NCBI RefSeq assembly: GCF_011762185.1
Contig: NZ_JAASQJ010000005.1
Span: forward strand, 1-64,000
Direction of reading: 5' to 3'
Length of the DNA: 64,000 bases
Origin: Dyadobacter arcticus
GTDB lineage: Bacteria; Bacteroidota; Bacteroidia; Cytophagales; Spirosomataceae
The position numbers and the translations under genes are program-made. Positions 1 through 9,317 of the stretch are shown here, piece after piece (positions within the stretch are counted from its first letter, which is position 1; each line of letters begins with the position of its first letter). The notes under the pieces are model-generated. The model did no database searches and was not told the origin of the DNA. It worked only from the letters and a program-made list of their open reading frames with translations.

Positions 1-58
1 AGCTTGCTCAGACCAGTCGTTTTGCCGTCTGCAAAACCTTTCTCCCAGATTGGGAGTG

Positions 59-90
59 CAAAAGTGCCACCTTATTTCCTATTCTCCAAA
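59..90 (-). promoter_or_regulatory. Candidate promoter reading leftwards out of the window
   Basis: On the minus strand a TTTG (87-90) is followed after 20 nt by CACTTTTG (59-66), an imperfect match to the Bacteroidota TTTG-N19-21-TAnnTTTG promoter. A short hairpin (CTCCC/GGGAG, about 43-57) lies just downstream. The gene it would serve lies left of position 1 and cannot be seen. The first base of the -7 box deviates from consensus. Confidence 0.3.
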
Positions 91-179
91 TACAAAACGG
101 AAATATTTTGAGAGATACTTCCAAAAAGTGTCGCAACTAATTGATTACCAAAAAAATAAATTTTAAAGTTTTTAGAAAT

Positions 180-208
180 AAAAAACGGCGCATAACAATG
201 TGCGCCGT
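180..208 (-). terminator. Rho-independent terminator of nrdA
   Basis: An 8-bp perfect stem (185-192 with 201-208, ACGGCGCA/TGCGCCGT) with an 8-nt loop is followed on the minus strand by a T-run (184-180). It lies 23 nt past the nrdA stop. Confidence 0.8.
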
Positions 209-231
209 CCCCTTCATTTTTGCTAATATAA

Positions 232-2682
232 TCAACTCCCGCAAGCTTCACACCCTTCCGGATCATCCAGTGAGCATTGCATATCAGAACGACTGTCACG
301 AGGAATCGCTGGCTTCGCGTGCTCCTCCGCATACTGTGTGTAATTCAACTCCTTTTCGGCTATAACAACTGTTGCGGGCTCCAATTGAACTTCGGCCTGC
401 TTGCCAACCGTAAATTGTACTGGGTCAGAAGCTGCTCGGGTGCGTAAGTAGTACATGCCTGTTTTAAGGCCCTTCTTCCATGCATAGAAATGCATCGACG
501 TTAATTTGCCAAAATTTGCTTCCTCCATAAAGATATTCAGCGATTGGGATTGGCAGATATATGCCCCGCGATCAGCAGACATATCCAGTAAGCTGCGCTG
601 CTTTATTTCCCAGGCTGTTTTGTACAAATCTTTGATATTCTGAGGGATGTTCGGAATTGGCTGTACTGATCCACTTGCACGCACCAGATTGTTTTTCATC
701 TCCTCATTCCAAAGTCCAAGCCTCACAAGATCTTTAAGCAAATATTTATTAACCACGACAAATTCCCCTGAAAGAACCCTTCTTACATATATATTAGAAG
801 TAAATGGTTCGAAACATTCATTGTTGCCCAAAATCTGGCTTGTGGAAGCAGTTGGCATCGGTGCAAGCAGCAAGGAATTGCGGACACCGTACTTAACCAC
901 GTCCTTTCTCAGTTTCTCCCAATTCCAACGACCACTTTCAGGTGTAACTCCCCACATATCAAACTGGAATACTCCTTTCGAAACCGGACTACCTGACCAG
1001 CTTTCGTATGGCCCAAGTTGCGTCGCAAGTTCCATGGACGCTTCCATGGCTCCGAAATAAATGGTCTCAAAAACATCCTTATTTAACTGACGGGCTTCGT
1101 CTGAATCAAAAGGCATGCGCATCATACAAAATGCATCAGCAAGTCCCTGCACTCCAATTCCGATCGGCCTGTGTCTTTTATTGCTTTTTTCAGCTTCTGG
1201 AACAGGGTAATAATTGAGGTCGATAATTTTGTTCAGGTTCCTCGCAATCACTTTTGTGATTTCATATAACCTTTTGTGATCAAAGCGCATAAAACCGTCT
1301 GTGCCTTGCTCTACAAACTTGGGTAATGCAATGGACGCCAGGTTACACACAGCAACTTCGTCGGGAGCAGTATATTCAATAATTTCGGTGCACAAATTGG
1401 ACGACTTTATCGTACCCAGATTTTGCTGATTCGATTTACTGTTTGCATGGTCCTTATACAACATATATGGTGTGCCTGTTTCAATCTGGGATTCCATGAT
1501 CGCAAACCACAGATCCTGAGCCTTAATTGTTTTGCGGGCTTTGCCTTCCAATTCATATTGCTCATACAATCTCTCAAACTCTCCGCTATGGGTATCCGAA
1601 AGTCCTGGGCATTCGTGCGGACAGAATAATGACCAGGTATCATTCGCCTCAACGCGTTTCATAAACAGATCGGGAATCCACAATGCATAGAAAAGATCGC
1701 GCGCACGTTGCTCCTCTTTTCCGTGATTTTTCTTTAGATCAAGGAAATCAAAAATATCGGCATGCCAGGGTTCCATATATATAGCAAACGAACCTTTACG
1801 TTTACCACCTCCCTGATCCACATACCTTGCAGTATCATTAAATACACGAAGCATAGGAACGATACCATTGGATTGTCCATTTGTTCCCTTAATATATGTA
1901 CCCGTAGCCCGCACATCATGAATGCTTAACCCGATCCCACCTGCGGACTGAGATATTAGTGCACAATTTTTAAGGGTATCATAAATGCCGTTGATGCTGT
2001 CTTCCTTCATGGTCAACAAGAAGCAGGATGACATCTGAGGTTTTGGTGTTCCTGCATTAAATAAAGTAGGGGTAGCGTGCGTAAACCACTTTTCAGAAAG
2101 TAAATGGTAGGTTTCAATAGCAGACTGGATATCCTCCTGATGAATACCAACAGCAACCCTCATCAGCATATGCTGCGGACGTTCAACAATTTTTCCGTCA
2201 ACTTTCAGTAAATACGACTTTTCCAGTGTTTTATAGCCAAAATAGTCATATGCGTAATCACGATCGTAAATGATGGTTGAGTCAAATAGAGAAGCATTCT
2301 GACGGATTACCTCATATACATTCTTTGCGATCAAAGAGGCATTTTCACCTGTTTTAGAGTCTATATAGGTATAAAGACGTTTCATTGTTGCCGAAAACGA
2401 CTTCAATGTATTTTTTTGAAGGTTTGAGATTGCCACACGAGCCGCCAGAATAGCGTAATCGGGGTGCTTGGTCGTCATGGAAGCGGCGGTTTCAGCAGCA
2501 AGGTTGTCCAGCTCGGCAGTGGTAACCCCATCATATATTCCGGAGACGACTTTTTTGGCTACTTCTATGGGCTGAATGTAATTTGTGTCCAGGCCATAGC
2601 TGAGCTTTTCAATGCGGGCTGTCACTTTATCGAATTTCACAGATTCGCGGCGACCGTCACGCTTTATTACGTACATTGACAT
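232..2682 (-). CDS. nrdA: Ribonucleoside-diphosphate reductase, class I large (alpha) subunit
   Basis: Reduces ribonucleoside diphosphates to deoxyribonucleotides in the cytoplasm together with the radical-bearing beta subunit (nrdB, 27863-28858). The 816-aa product has an N-terminal ATP-cone (about 1-95, starting [11 protein letters not shown]), the substrate-site cysteine in MSSCFLL, the central radical-site motif NLCTEI, and the paired tyrosines of GMYYLRTR that relay the radical. The tail ends CEACGS and supplies the CxxC pair (C811, C814) re-reduced by thioredoxin or glutaredoxin. Length fits the class Ia/eukaryote-like family, and the ATP-cone implies allosteric control by dATP/ATP. The gene stands alone, with its own terminator and a 432-bp upstream gap. 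It is about 25 kb from nrdB and on the opposite strand, which is unlike the nrdAB operon of enterobacteria. ATG start at 2682; no strong -7 box was seen upstream. Confidence 0.97.
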   Translation of the reverse strand: MSMYVIKRDGRRESVKFDKVTARIEKLSYGLDTNYIQPIEVAKKVVSGIYDGVTTAELDNLAAETAASMTTKHPDYAILAARVAISNLQKNTLKSFSATMKRLYTYIDSKTGENASLIAKNVYEVIRQNASLFDSTIIYDRDYAYDYFGYKTLEKSYLLKVDGKIVERPQHMLMRVAVGIHQEDIQSAIETYHLLSEKWFTHATPTLFNAGTPKPQMSSCFLLTMKEDSINGIYDTLKNCALISQSAGGIGLSIHDVRATGTYIKGTNGQSNGIVPMLRVFNDTARYVDQGGGKRKGSFAIYMEPWHADIFDFLDLKKNHGKEEQRARDLFYALWIPDLFMKRVEANDTWSLFCPHECPGLSDTHSGEFERLYEQYELEGKARKTIKAQDLWFAIMESQIETGTPYMLYKDHANSKSNQQNLGTIKSSNLCTEIIEYTAPDEVAVCNLASIALPKFVEQGTDGFMRFDHKRLYEITKVIARNLNKIIDLNYYPVPEAEKSNKRHRPIGIGVQGLADAFCMMRMPFDSDEARQLNKDVFETIYFGAMEASMELATQLGPYESWSGSPVSKGVFQFDMWGVTPESGRWNWEKLRKDVVKYGVRNSLLLAPMPTASTSQILGNNECFEPFTSNIYVRRVLSGEFVVVNKYLLKDLVRLGLWNEEMKNNLVRASGSVQPIPNIPQNIKDLYKTAWEIKQRSLLDMSADRGAYICQSQSLNIFMEEANFGKLTSMHFYAWKKGLKTGMYYLRTRAASDPVQFTVGKQAEVQLEPATVVIAEKELNYTQYAEEHAKPAIPRDSRSDMQCSLDDPEGCEACGS

Positions 2683-3114
2683 AAAAATATGTTGGTTTTT
2701 AGGAAGTGAGTGATGTTAATACTTGAAGTTTTATTCGGAGCTGATTTGTTTAAAATCTCTTGAAATAACATTAAAATAACCAGATTCACAACCCGCATTT
2801 GATATCGAAAATTGATTTATTAAAGGTGATTGAGGTTAAGAAATCGTTAAGAATCTTATAATTAGTGATTTAGAGAAAAAGACAAATGAAGAGATTCTAT
2901 AAAAAAAAATCTATTTTTATTTATTCAAAAATTTGTAAACTTTTTTTAGTAGAATAGCTAAATATGCGGACCACTAATCTAAAATTAGATTTGATTGTCA
3001 GATAATTATACCAAAAATTCACATTTAAGGAAAAATAAATTTGTAAACTTTTATTTTTCGGTCAGCATTTTTTCTTTACAAAAGTTGAAACATTAAGAAT
3101 AATCAGTCATTAAT
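2683..3114. other. AT-rich intergenic region between divergent nrdA and the 3115 gene
   Basis: No credible gene. It holds two rightward TAnnTTTG -7 boxes (TAGATTTG 2986-2993, TAAATTTG 3036-3043), neither with a well-spaced TTG. It also holds a 7-bp inverted repeat with a 2-nt spacer (AATCTAA, 2976-2982, with TTAGATT, 2985-2991) overlapping the first box, and the 14-nt direct repeat listed separately. The arrangement suggests regulated divergent transcription, but nothing is proven. Confidence 0.45.
2931..3052. repeat. Pair of 14-nt direct repeats upstream of the TIM-barrel gene
   Basis: ATTTGTAAACTTTT occurs exactly at 2931-2944 and 3039-3052, 108 nt apart start to start. The second copy overlaps the TAAATTTG -7 box. 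In such AT-rich DNA a chance match is possible, but 14 exact bases including GTAAAC is notable. It could be a pair of regulator half-sites. Confidence 0.45.
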
Positions 3115-4026
3115 ATGAACTACAAAATCAAGCAACAAGACAGGCGAACTTTCATGAAGAGAAGCTCCGGCATTATCGCAGGACTAGCAGCAGGCTCTGC
3201 ATTGACCGAAACGCTGGCATTTGGAGTGGCTAAACCCCTATATTCTATTCCACTTGGTGTTTACGCAGGTTATAGCAAAGCCAACTTCCTGAAAGAATCC
3301 GGATGTACCTATATAGAAGAGTCCGTAGCTGGCTTTTTGATACCACCAGATGGGGACGAACAGTATGAAAAAAATCTTCGTCAGCTCAAATCCGAAAACT
3401 TCCCAATCAAATCTTATGTGATACTTCTTCCCGGGAGTCTTAAAACATTAGGGCCTGATGCAAATCATGAAGCTATTTTGCAGCGGACTGAGCTTGTTTT
3501 GAAAAGGGCAAAAGAATGCGGATCTCAATATGTTGTTTTTGGAAGTGGTACATCACGCATCATTCCGGATGGTTTTGACAGGGCTGTTGCAAAAGCACAA
3601 CACATTGAGCTGACCAAAAAAATGGCGCCTCTGGCGGAGAAATATGGGGTAACTATTGCTGTGGAGCCGTTAAATAGGGGAGAAACCAATTTTATTAATA
3701 GCTTGTCTGAGGGAGTTGAAATAGTGGATGCTGTGAAAAGTCCTTCCATCAAGCTATTATGCGACATCTATCACATGCTGAAAGAGGATGAGCCTGCGAC
3801 CGAAATTGTGAAGTATGGCAAGCACATTGTCCATTGCCACATTGCAGAAAAGGAAAGTCGTACTCCTCCGGGCGTAAAGGGAGACGATTTCAGGCCTTAC
3901 CTGAGTGCCTTGAAAAAGATCAATTATAAGGGTGGTCTTTCCATAGAATGCTTTGTATACACCGACTTTGAAAAAGAAGCAAAAAGAGGGATAGAAGTTC
4001 TCAAGCAGCAGCTCAGTGAAGTTTAG
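3115..4026 (+). CDS. Exported sugar phosphate isomerase/epimerase-like TIM-barrel protein
   Basis: Belongs to the xylose isomerase-like TIM-barrel (AP endonuclease 2) superfamily, whose members isomerise or epimerise sugars and related polyols using a divalent metal. The 303-aa product starts with a twin-arginine-type leader (DRRTFMK near residues 9-15, then a hydrophobic stretch ending near LAFG), so export by Tat is predicted. Candidate metal ligands sit in AVEPLNRGE (Glu), LLCDIYHM (Asp), HCHIAE (His) and SIECF (Glu), the usual order for this fold. The start at 3115 is kept rather than the later Met (3154) because the RR motif lies upstream of that Met. It is a monocistronic gene with a long AT-rich leader region. 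Substrate unknown; hydroxypyruvate isomerase-like is a reasonable subfamily guess only. Confidence 0.8.
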   Translation: MNYKIKQQDRRTFMKRSSGIIAGLAAGSALTETLAFGVAKPLYSIPLGVYAGYSKANFLKESGCTYIEESVAGFLIPPDGDEQYEKNLRQLKSENFPIKSYVILLPGSLKTLGPDANHEAILQRTELVLKRAKECGSQYVVFGSGTSRIIPDGFDRAVAKAQHIELTKKMAPLAEKYGVTIAVEPLNRGETNFINSLSEGVEIVDAVKSPSIKLLCDIYHMLKEDEPATEIVKYGKHIVHCHIAEKESRTPPGVKGDDFRPYLSALKKINYKGGLSIECFVYTDFEKEAKRGIEVLKQQLSEV

Positions 4027-4076
4027 CCCGGTTTTGACCTATTGCATTAATATTAAAAAAGATACCGTTTCAATAC

Positions 4077-4107
4077 TTGGTTTACAAAAGAAGAATTTTT
4101 ACTTTTG
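4077..4107 (+). promoter_or_regulatory. Promoter of rpmE2 (Bacteroidota type)
   Basis: TTG (4077-4079), a 20-nt spacer, then TACTTTTG (4100-4107) is a full match to the Bacteroidota -33/-7 pattern. Transcription would begin near 4114, giving a leader of about 39 nt before the L31 start. Confidence 0.6.
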
Positions 4108-4152
4108 CAATCCTTTTTGAGAATTGTATCGAACAAATAATATTATATACCA

Positions 4153-4419
4153 ATGAAAAAAGATATTCATCCCAAATATAGAGAAGTGGTTTTCTGGGAT
4201 CTATCAAGCGATTTCAAATTCATAACCCGTTCTACGATAGAGACATCTGAAAACATTACCTGGGAAGACGGCAAATCTTATCCGGTATATAAAGTTGAAG
4301 TGTCTTCTCAATCACATCCATTTTATACTGGTAAAAACGTCTTAGTTGATACTGCTGGACGTGTTGATAAGTTTAGAAAACGTTATGGAAACAAAGAAGC
4401 AGAGTCAGTTGTCAGCTAA
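4153..4419 (+). CDS. rpmE2: 50S ribosomal protein L31, type B
   Basis: Small protein of the large ribosomal subunit. The 88-aa product begins [16 protein letters not shown] and has the type B features: the IHP-Y-VVFxD opening, [10 protein letters not shown] in the middle and the FRKRYG end. It lacks the CxxC zinc motif of type A L31, so it is the zinc-independent paralogue that often takes over under zinc limitation. Here it may simply be the housekeeping form, as in many Bacteroidota; no Zur-like operator is evident upstream. It is monocistronic, with a good promoter upstream and a strong terminator downstream. Confidence 0.95.
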   Translation: MKKDIHPKYREVVFWDLSSDFKFITRSTIETSENITWEDGKSYPVYKVEVSSQSHPFYTGKNVLVDTAGRVDKFRKRYGNKEAESVVS

Positions 4420-4461
4420 TAGCTTTTAACATTTCGCTTTTTTCAGCAGAAAGAAAATGCA

Positions 4462-4503
4462 AAGCAGTCTTATGGCAATATGCCTGAGACTGCTTCTTTT
4501 TTT
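4462..4503 (+). terminator. Rho-independent terminator of rpmE2
   Basis: Nine-bp stem AAGCAGTCT (4462-4470) with AGACTGCTT (4487-4495). The loop contains a nested GGCA/TGCC stem, and a C plus seven Ts (4497-4503) follow. Confidence 0.85.
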
Positions 4504-4554
4504 GTCCTAACCAATAAAATGACCGAACTTTGAAGGCACGTACTTGATTGAATT

Positions 4555-5742
4555 ATGCCTGATATAGTCCTGTTCGACGACCCAATACTTCGCGTCCAGC
4601 TTTTACCCTTAACATATACCAGACCGATCGCTGCGATCCGTTGCGGGATCAGAACCATTTCCCAAAAATGGGAAGAAGCGTTGCAAACGACTGTCTCTTT
4701 TCAGACTGAAACATACCTAAGCTCAAAATTTCCAGCCAAAATTTCTGAAGATCCCCTTTTTATCAATGGTGCTTTATGCCCCAATGCAGAAATCGTACAG
4801 GAGCTGAATAGACTGGCACCAAGATCGGGCTTGATTTCTGAGAAAAATGAGATCCTTGCTGTCAGAACAGATGTATTCTGGAATGCGGCCAAAGGTGTAA
4901 ATGGTATTGATTTAGCGACCTATACCGGGAATCTCACGCTGATCAGGAATGTGTGGGATATTTTCTCTTTCAATGGAGCACAGATTAAGGCTGATTTTGA
5001 AAGAATTACTGCCAGTAAAAGCTCCCTGCCCATTTCGGATCCTTTCACACATTGTTATAATCCCGACCAGATTTTCATCGAAGAGGGCGCTGTAATCAAA
5101 GCTTCTGTTCTAAATGCAGAAAATGGCCCGATCTACATTGGCTGTAACGCATTTATACAGGAAGGCTCCTTAATTCAAGGCCCTTTTGCCATTGGAGAAA
5201 GTTCAGTTTTGGCTCAAGGAACCAAGATTCGTCCAAATACAACGATCGGACCTTTTTGCAAGGTGGGCGGAGAAGTGAGCAATTGCGTATTTTTTGGTTA
5301 TAGTAATAAAGGACACGACGGATACTTGGGCAATTCAGTCATTGGCGAATGGTGTAATTTGGGTGCTAATACTAACAATTCCAATCTCAAGAATGACCAT
5401 AGCCTGGTAAAACTGCATAGCTACTTCACTAACTCGTTGGCGGATACGGGATTGCTTTTTTGCGGACTGATCATGGGCGATTTTTCAAAAGCAGGTATTT
5501 CCACGATGTTCAATACGGGAAGTGTTGTGGGCGTAAGTGTGAACGTGTTTGGCGCCGGTTTCCAGAACAAACACATTCCATCTTTTTCGTGGGGAGGGGC
5601 CGCAGAAGGAATTACCGAATATCGTTTCCAAAAGGCGCTCGAGGTTGCAAAAGATACTGTTAACCGACGAGGCGTTACCTTTGGGGGAGCCGAAGAGGAT
5701 ATACTTCGTAATGTGTTTGAAGAAACCCAACTGCAACGTTAA
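4555..5742 (+). CDS. GlmU-like nucleotidyltransferase/acetyltransferase family protein
   Basis: A 395-aa two-domain protein resembling the alternate bacterial GlmU family of Bacteroidota, thought to make UDP-N-acetylglucosamine for peptidoglycan and surface glycans. The N-terminal part carries the degenerate nucleotidyltransferase signature LTYTRPIAAIRCGIRT (about 19-34). The C-terminal half, from about residue 180, is a left-handed beta-helix of hexapeptide repeats (for example VIKASVLNAENGPIYIG and TKIRPNTTIGPFCKVGG). A canonical GlmU pyrophosphorylase glycine-rich loop is not evident, so pyrophosphorylase activity should not be assumed. It heads a co-directional run with holB (28-nt gap), the protease, rimK and hemC. 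The ATG start has little leader beyond the rpmE2 terminator. Confidence 0.8.
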   Translation: MPDIVLFDDPILRVQLLPLTYTRPIAAIRCGIRTISQKWEEALQTTVSFQTETYLSSKFPAKISEDPLFINGALCPNAEIVQELNRLAPRSGLISEKNEILAVRTDVFWNAAKGVNGIDLATYTGNLTLIRNVWDIFSFNGAQIKADFERITASKSSLPISDPFTHCYNPDQIFIEEGAVIKASVLNAENGPIYIGCNAFIQEGSLIQGPFAIGESSVLAQGTKIRPNTTIGPFCKVGGEVSNCVFFGYSNKGHDGYLGNSVIGEWCNLGANTNNSNLKNDHSLVKLHSYFTNSLADTGLLFCGLIMGDFSKAGISTMFNTGSVVGVSVNVFGAGFQNKHIPSFSWGGAAEGITEYRFQKALEVAKDTVNRRGVTFGGAEEDILRNVFEETQLQR

Positions 5743-5770
5743 TCGAAGCCTGACAATAAATCAAATCATC

Positions 5771-6889
5771 GTGCTTTTCAAAGATATTCCGGGACTTGAT
5801 CACATCAAAGACACGCTAAAACGCTCCGTGCAGCAAAGTCATTTAGCGCACGCATTGCTTTTTGACTATCCAACGGGTGGTGGTGGGCTGGCGCTGGCAC
5901 TCGCATTTGCGACCTATATCAATTGCGAAAATAGACGTGACGACGATGCGTGCGGTGTATGTGCATCATGCAGCAAAATGGCAAAACTGATCCACCCGGA
6001 CCTTCATTTTATCTTTCCCGTTGCCACTTCCAAAAAAATAGACGGAAAAACCAGCGAAGCCTTTCTTCCATTATGGCGCTCATTTGTCCTCGAAAGTCCA
6101 TATCGTGTGTTGCCTGACTGGCTTGATCATATCGGCGCAGAAAACAAACAGGGAAATATTTCTGTGGAAGAAGCGCGAGGGATTTTGAAAAAATTGTCCG
6201 TTAAATCCTATGAAGGAGAATACAAGATCCTGCTCATCTGGAAACCGGATATTATGAACGCTTCTTCATCAAATGCCATTCTTAAAATATTGGAAGAGCC
6301 TCCGGAAAAAACCCTCTTTTTACTGGTAAGCGATCAGTCTGATAAGTTACTCACCACCATTATTTCCAGGACGCAACGCGTTACCGTTTCCGCCTTTTTG
6401 GATAAAGACGTTCGCCATTTTCTCAATGAGCACCAGGTAAGTGTAAGTACAGCCAGCCAGATTGCCTATTTGTCAGATGGGAATTTGTCGGAAGCGTTAA
6501 AGCTGGTTCATGAAACCGAAGGTGACCGTTCGGGATGGTTTGCGGCCTGGATGCGCTCTTGTTACAAATACGACATTTCACATTTGGTTAAACTTGCTGA
6601 TAACTATGACGTTATGAGTAAAGAAAAACAGAAAGGAGTATTGGAATATGCGTTAAGGCTTTTTCGCGACATGTTGGTATGGAGCAACGGAGCAGGGGAA
6701 CTGTTGCGTGTCCCGGATGAAGAACTTACTTTCGTTCAGAATTTCTCTAAAACGGTCAATTTCGATGCGATGGAAAAAATGGTTGAAGAAGTCAATGTGG
6801 CCTGCTACCATATTGAAAGAAATGTAAGAGCGAAAATGGTTTTCCTGGATCTATCCCTAACATTTGGCCTCTTTTTTCAGCGCAAATGA
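5771..6889 (+). CDS. holB: DNA polymerase III subunit delta' (clamp loader)
   Basis: Clamp-loader ATPase-fold subunit of the replicative polymerase. The 372-aa product starts (GTG at 5771) with the family opening LFKDIPGLDHIK. It carries the zinc-binding cysteines in CGVCASC with an earlier Cys in YINC, the HPDLHFIFP motif and the sensor region MNASSSNAILKILEEPP. The Walker A position reads YPTGGGGLALA without the GKS of an active P-loop, as expected for delta'. An upstream extension is open to 5549 but overlaps the previous gene and encodes nothing family-like, so the GTG is preferred. Its stop overlaps the next start by 4 nt (ATGA), implying translational coupling. Confidence 0.9.
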   Translation: MLFKDIPGLDHIKDTLKRSVQQSHLAHALLFDYPTGGGGLALALAFATYINCENRRDDDACGVCASCSKMAKLIHPDLHFIFPVATSKKIDGKTSEAFLPLWRSFVLESPYRVLPDWLDHIGAENKQGNISVEEARGILKKLSVKSYEGEYKILLIWKPDIMNASSSNAILKILEEPPEKTLFLLVSDQSDKLLTTIISRTQRVTVSAFLDKDVRHFLNEHQVSVSTASQIAYLSDGNLSEALKLVHETEGDRSGWFAAWMRSCYKYDISHLVKLADNYDVMSKEKQKGVLEYALRLFRDMLVWSNGAGELLRVPDEELTFVQNFSKTVNFDAMEKMVEEVNVACYHIERNVRAKMVFLDLSLTFGLFFQRK

Positions 6890-7353
6890 AAAATTCCCTG
6901 CAAGTGATCGGGGCGACTGATATTGTGGATTTACCGGAATTGGGTTGGTTTAAAGTCCCCGTCCGCATCGATTCCGGCGCCGCTACTTCTGCCATCCATT
7001 GTTCCCGGGTGCGGCTCATTAAAGACGGAGAAAAAACAAGTCTGCATTTTGATCTGGATACTAAAAAAGGCGCCCCGCAACATTCGTATGTCGTGACAGA
7101 GTTTAAGGAAACTACCATACGAAACTCGTCAGGAATAGACGAAAAGAGGTATGTCATTAAAACGCGTATCACATTGTTTGGCAAAAAGATTCGTACCGAA
7201 TTTTCCTTGGCTAACCGAGGCAAAATGAGTTACCCTATCTTACTCGGTCGGAAATTGTTAAAAAACAGGTTTATCGTGGATGTATCCCAAAAAAATTTGT
7301 CACACGCCAAGCGATCATCCGGAGCTATACGTTCCAAGGTAAAAGGTAAGTAA
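6886..7353 (+). CDS. Retropepsin-like (RimB/ATP-dependent zinc protease family) protein
   Basis: A 155-aa protein of the family named putative ATP-dependent zinc protease, whose fold is retropepsin-like. The active-site motif [13 protein letters not shown] (about 27-39) is the D-S/T-G signature of aspartic proteases. The C-terminal part has the family stretch [11 protein letters not shown]. In Pseudomonas the homologue RimB is encoded with RimK and counteracts or tunes glutamate tails on ribosomal protein S6. The same pairing is seen here, with rimK starting 37 nt downstream. It starts inside the holB stop codon (ATGA). The basic C-terminus ([14 protein letters not shown]) may bind RNA or ribosome, which is inference. 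Whether it cleaves S6 tails is inferred from the family and context. Confidence 0.8.
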   Translation: MKNSLQVIGATDIVDLPELGWFKVPVRIDSGAATSAIHCSRVRLIKDGEKTSLHFDLDTKKGAPQHSYVVTEFKETTIRNSSGIDEKRYVIKTRITLFGKKIRTEFSLANRGKMSYPILLGRKLLKNRFIVDVSQKNLSHAKRSSGAIRSKVKGK

Positions 7354-7390
7354 ACCCGGAAAGACCCATATTTTATTTTATCAACATTCT

Positions 7391-8293
7391 ATGAAAATCG
7401 CCGTATTATCAACCAATCCCAAACTGTATTCCACAAGGCGATTGGTAGAGGCAATCAAGCAAAAAGGACATCAGGCAGTGGTTATTGATCATGTTAAATG
7501 CTTCGTGATGATCGAGGGTGGCAAGCCCGCTATTATCTACAAAGGGAAGAGTATCCCTGACATTGATGCTGCTATCCCAAGAATCGGGACCTCAGTGAGT
7601 GCATTTGGCTGTGCTGTTGTACGTCAGCTTGAATTAATGAAGATTTTCACTACTGTTAAATCACAAGCCATCCTTCGTTCGCGTGACAAATTGAGAAGTA
7701 TGCAAGTTCTGGCTAAATCCGGAGTTGATATTCCAAAAACAGTGTTTGCCAAAAACCCTGACCAGGTGAATGAATTGATCCATTTGGTCGGCGGCCCGCC
7801 TGTGATTATCAAATTGCTGGAAGGAACTCAGGGCGTAGGTGTGGTTCTGGCCGAAACAATAAAGGCCGCCAAATCCACCATTGAAGCTTTTTATGGGTTA
7901 AGGGCTAATTTTCTGATCCAGGAATACATTGCTGAATCCAAGGGCGCCGATATCCGCGCTTTTGTGATTGGAAATAAAGTGATTGCAGCGATGAAGCGCC
8001 AGGGTGCCGAAGGTGATTTCAGATCGAACCTGCACCGCGGGGGCGAGGGCCGCATGATCGAATTGTCGCCGGAAGAAGAGCATACAGCCATTGCTGCAGC
8101 CAAGGCACTTGGCGTTAAAATTGCTGGCGTCGATATGCTCCAATCTCACAGAGGGCCGTTGGTCATGGAGGTAAATTCGTCGCCTGGTTTAAGAGGTATT
8201 GAAGAAATCAGTGGCATTGACATTGCTTCGCTAATCATTAGTTACATTGAAGATAAGATCGTTACCGACGAAGGCGATACTGTTGGGGTTTGA
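7391..8293 (+). CDS. rimK: RimK family ATP-grasp ligase (ribosomal protein S6 glutamate ligase)
   Basis: ATP-grasp enzyme that adds glutamate residues to the C-terminus of ribosomal protein S6 in E. coli. The 300-aa product has the RimK N-terminal domain ([17 protein letters not shown]) and the central ATP-grasp with [18 protein letters not shown]. Then follow DIRAFVIG, the [11 protein letters not shown] loop and the metal-binding end [14 protein letters not shown]. Length matches E. coli RimK (300). It follows the retropepsin-like gene and precedes hemC in a tight run, so the two S6-modification genes are probably co-expressed with housekeeping genes. The acceptor protein in this organism is inferred. 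Confidence 0.9.
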   Translation: MKIAVLSTNPKLYSTRRLVEAIKQKGHQAVVIDHVKCFVMIEGGKPAIIYKGKSIPDIDAAIPRIGTSVSAFGCAVVRQLELMKIFTTVKSQAILRSRDKLRSMQVLAKSGVDIPKTVFAKNPDQVNELIHLVGGPPVIIKLLEGTQGVGVVLAETIKAAKSTIEAFYGLRANFLIQEYIAESKGADIRAFVIGNKVIAAMKRQGAEGDFRSNLHRGGEGRMIELSPEEEHTAIAAAKALGVKIAGVDMLQSHRGPLVMEVNSSPGLRGIEEISGIDIASLIISYIEDKIVTDEGDTVGV

Positions 8294-8313
8294 AAATAGA
8301 CATTATCCAAGTC

Positions 8314-9246
8314 ATGCATATAAAAATAGGGACGCGAGGAAGCAAGCTGGCACTCTGGCAGGCGCATTACATTGAAAGTCTTTTGAACCAAGGTGGCGTA
8401 GAAACCCAAATAGTTACCATTGAAACAAAAGGCGATAAAATCCTTGATCGATCGCTTTCTAAGATAGGTAGTAAAGGTGTTTTTACAGAAGAGCTGGAAG
8501 ATCAGCTGAGAAACGGCAGCATTGATATTGCCGTCCACAGCGCCAAGGACCTCCAATCGCAGCTGGATGAAGCATTTGAACTTATCGCTTTTACTGAGCG
8601 CGAGAAAGCCAACGACGTATTGGTAAGCCACGACCTCGATCTATCTTTAAAAAGCGGCAAATTATTTACAGTAGGCACCTCTTCAACCCGTCGCATTGCC
8701 CTTTTGAAGCATTTTTACCCGCACATTAGAACAGTGGATATGAGGGGAAATCTGCAAACGCGGCTTAGGAAACTCGAAAGTGGACAATGTGACGCGCTGT
8801 TGCTCGCTTATGCAGGTGTGCACCGCATGGAATATGATGATAAGATCGCTGAACATTTATTGCTGGATGAATTTACGCCAGCTGTTGGCCAGGGAAGCAT
8901 TGCGATAGAATGTGCCGTTTCTCTGGCAGAAAAGAAAAAGAGTTTGATTAAAGCGCTGCTTAATCATGAACATACCGAAACCTGTCTGCTCACTGAAAGA
9001 GCATTTCTAAAACGGCTTCAGGGAGGCTGCAGCATTCCGGTTTTTGCACTGGCCACTTTGCATGAAGACAGCATTGACATTTTGGGCGGCATTGTTAGTC
9101 TCGACGGAAGAGAATTGATTAGAAAAATTCAAAGTGGTTCGCATGCATTTCCGGAAGAATTGGGAACTGCATTGGCTGACGAGTTACTGGAAGCTGGCGC
9201 GGACAGGATTCTCGCAGAAATCAAACAGCAGAATGTAAGTACATAA
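8314..9246 (+). CDS. hemC: Hydroxymethylbilane synthase (porphobilinogen deaminase)
   Basis: Polymerises four porphobilinogen units into hydroxymethylbilane in haem, sirohaem and cobalamin biosynthesis. The 310-aa product opens IKIGTRGSKLALWQA, has the catalytic Asp in HSAKDL (D79), the arginine cluster GTSSTRR and TVDMRGN, and the dipyrromethane-carrying cysteine in LQGGCSIP (C239). The ATG at 8314 is chosen over an in-frame TTG at 8290 because it gives the standard family start. Either way the gene begins within about 20 nt of, or overlapping, the rimK stop. It is the last gene of the co-directional run and is followed by a strong bidirectional terminator. Confidence 0.96.
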   Translation: MHIKIGTRGSKLALWQAHYIESLLNQGGVETQIVTIETKGDKILDRSLSKIGSKGVFTEELEDQLRNGSIDIAVHSAKDLQSQLDEAFELIAFTEREKANDVLVSHDLDLSLKSGKLFTVGTSSTRRIALLKHFYPHIRTVDMRGNLQTRLRKLESGQCDALLLAYAGVHRMEYDDKIAEHLLLDEFTPAVGQGSIAIECAVSLAEKKKSLIKALLNHEHTETCLLTERAFLKRLQGGCSIPVFALATLHEDSIDILGGIVSLDGRELIRKIQSGSHAFPEELGTALADELLEAGADRILAEIKQQNVST

Positions 9247-9260
9247 CATTATAGCCAGTA

Positions 9261-9305
9261 AAAAGCCAAGGCCCAAATCTACGACAGATTTGGGCCTTGG
9301 CTTTT
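9261..9305. terminator. Bidirectional terminator between hemC and the TonB receptor gene
   Basis: A perfect 20-bp stem (9261-9280 with 9286-9305) with a 5-nt ACGAC loop. AAAA at the left foot and TTTT at the right foot give U-tracts in both directions. It serves convergent hemC (+) and the 9318-12299 gene (-). Confidence 0.9.
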
Positions 9306-9317
9306 ATAATAAGAGCG

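Noticed and set aside
2683-3114. NrdR boxes controlling nrdA
   Set aside because: No pair of ACA-x-WATATWT-type palindromes at the expected spacing could be identified.
5549-5742. Frameshift or gene fusion between the GlmU-like gene and holB
   Set aside because: Both proteins are complete in their own frames with a 28-nt gap.
5549-5770. N-terminal extension of DNA polymerase delta' into the GlmU-like gene
   Set aside because: It overlaps the upstream coding region by 194 nt and does not resemble delta'; the family start matches GTG 5771.
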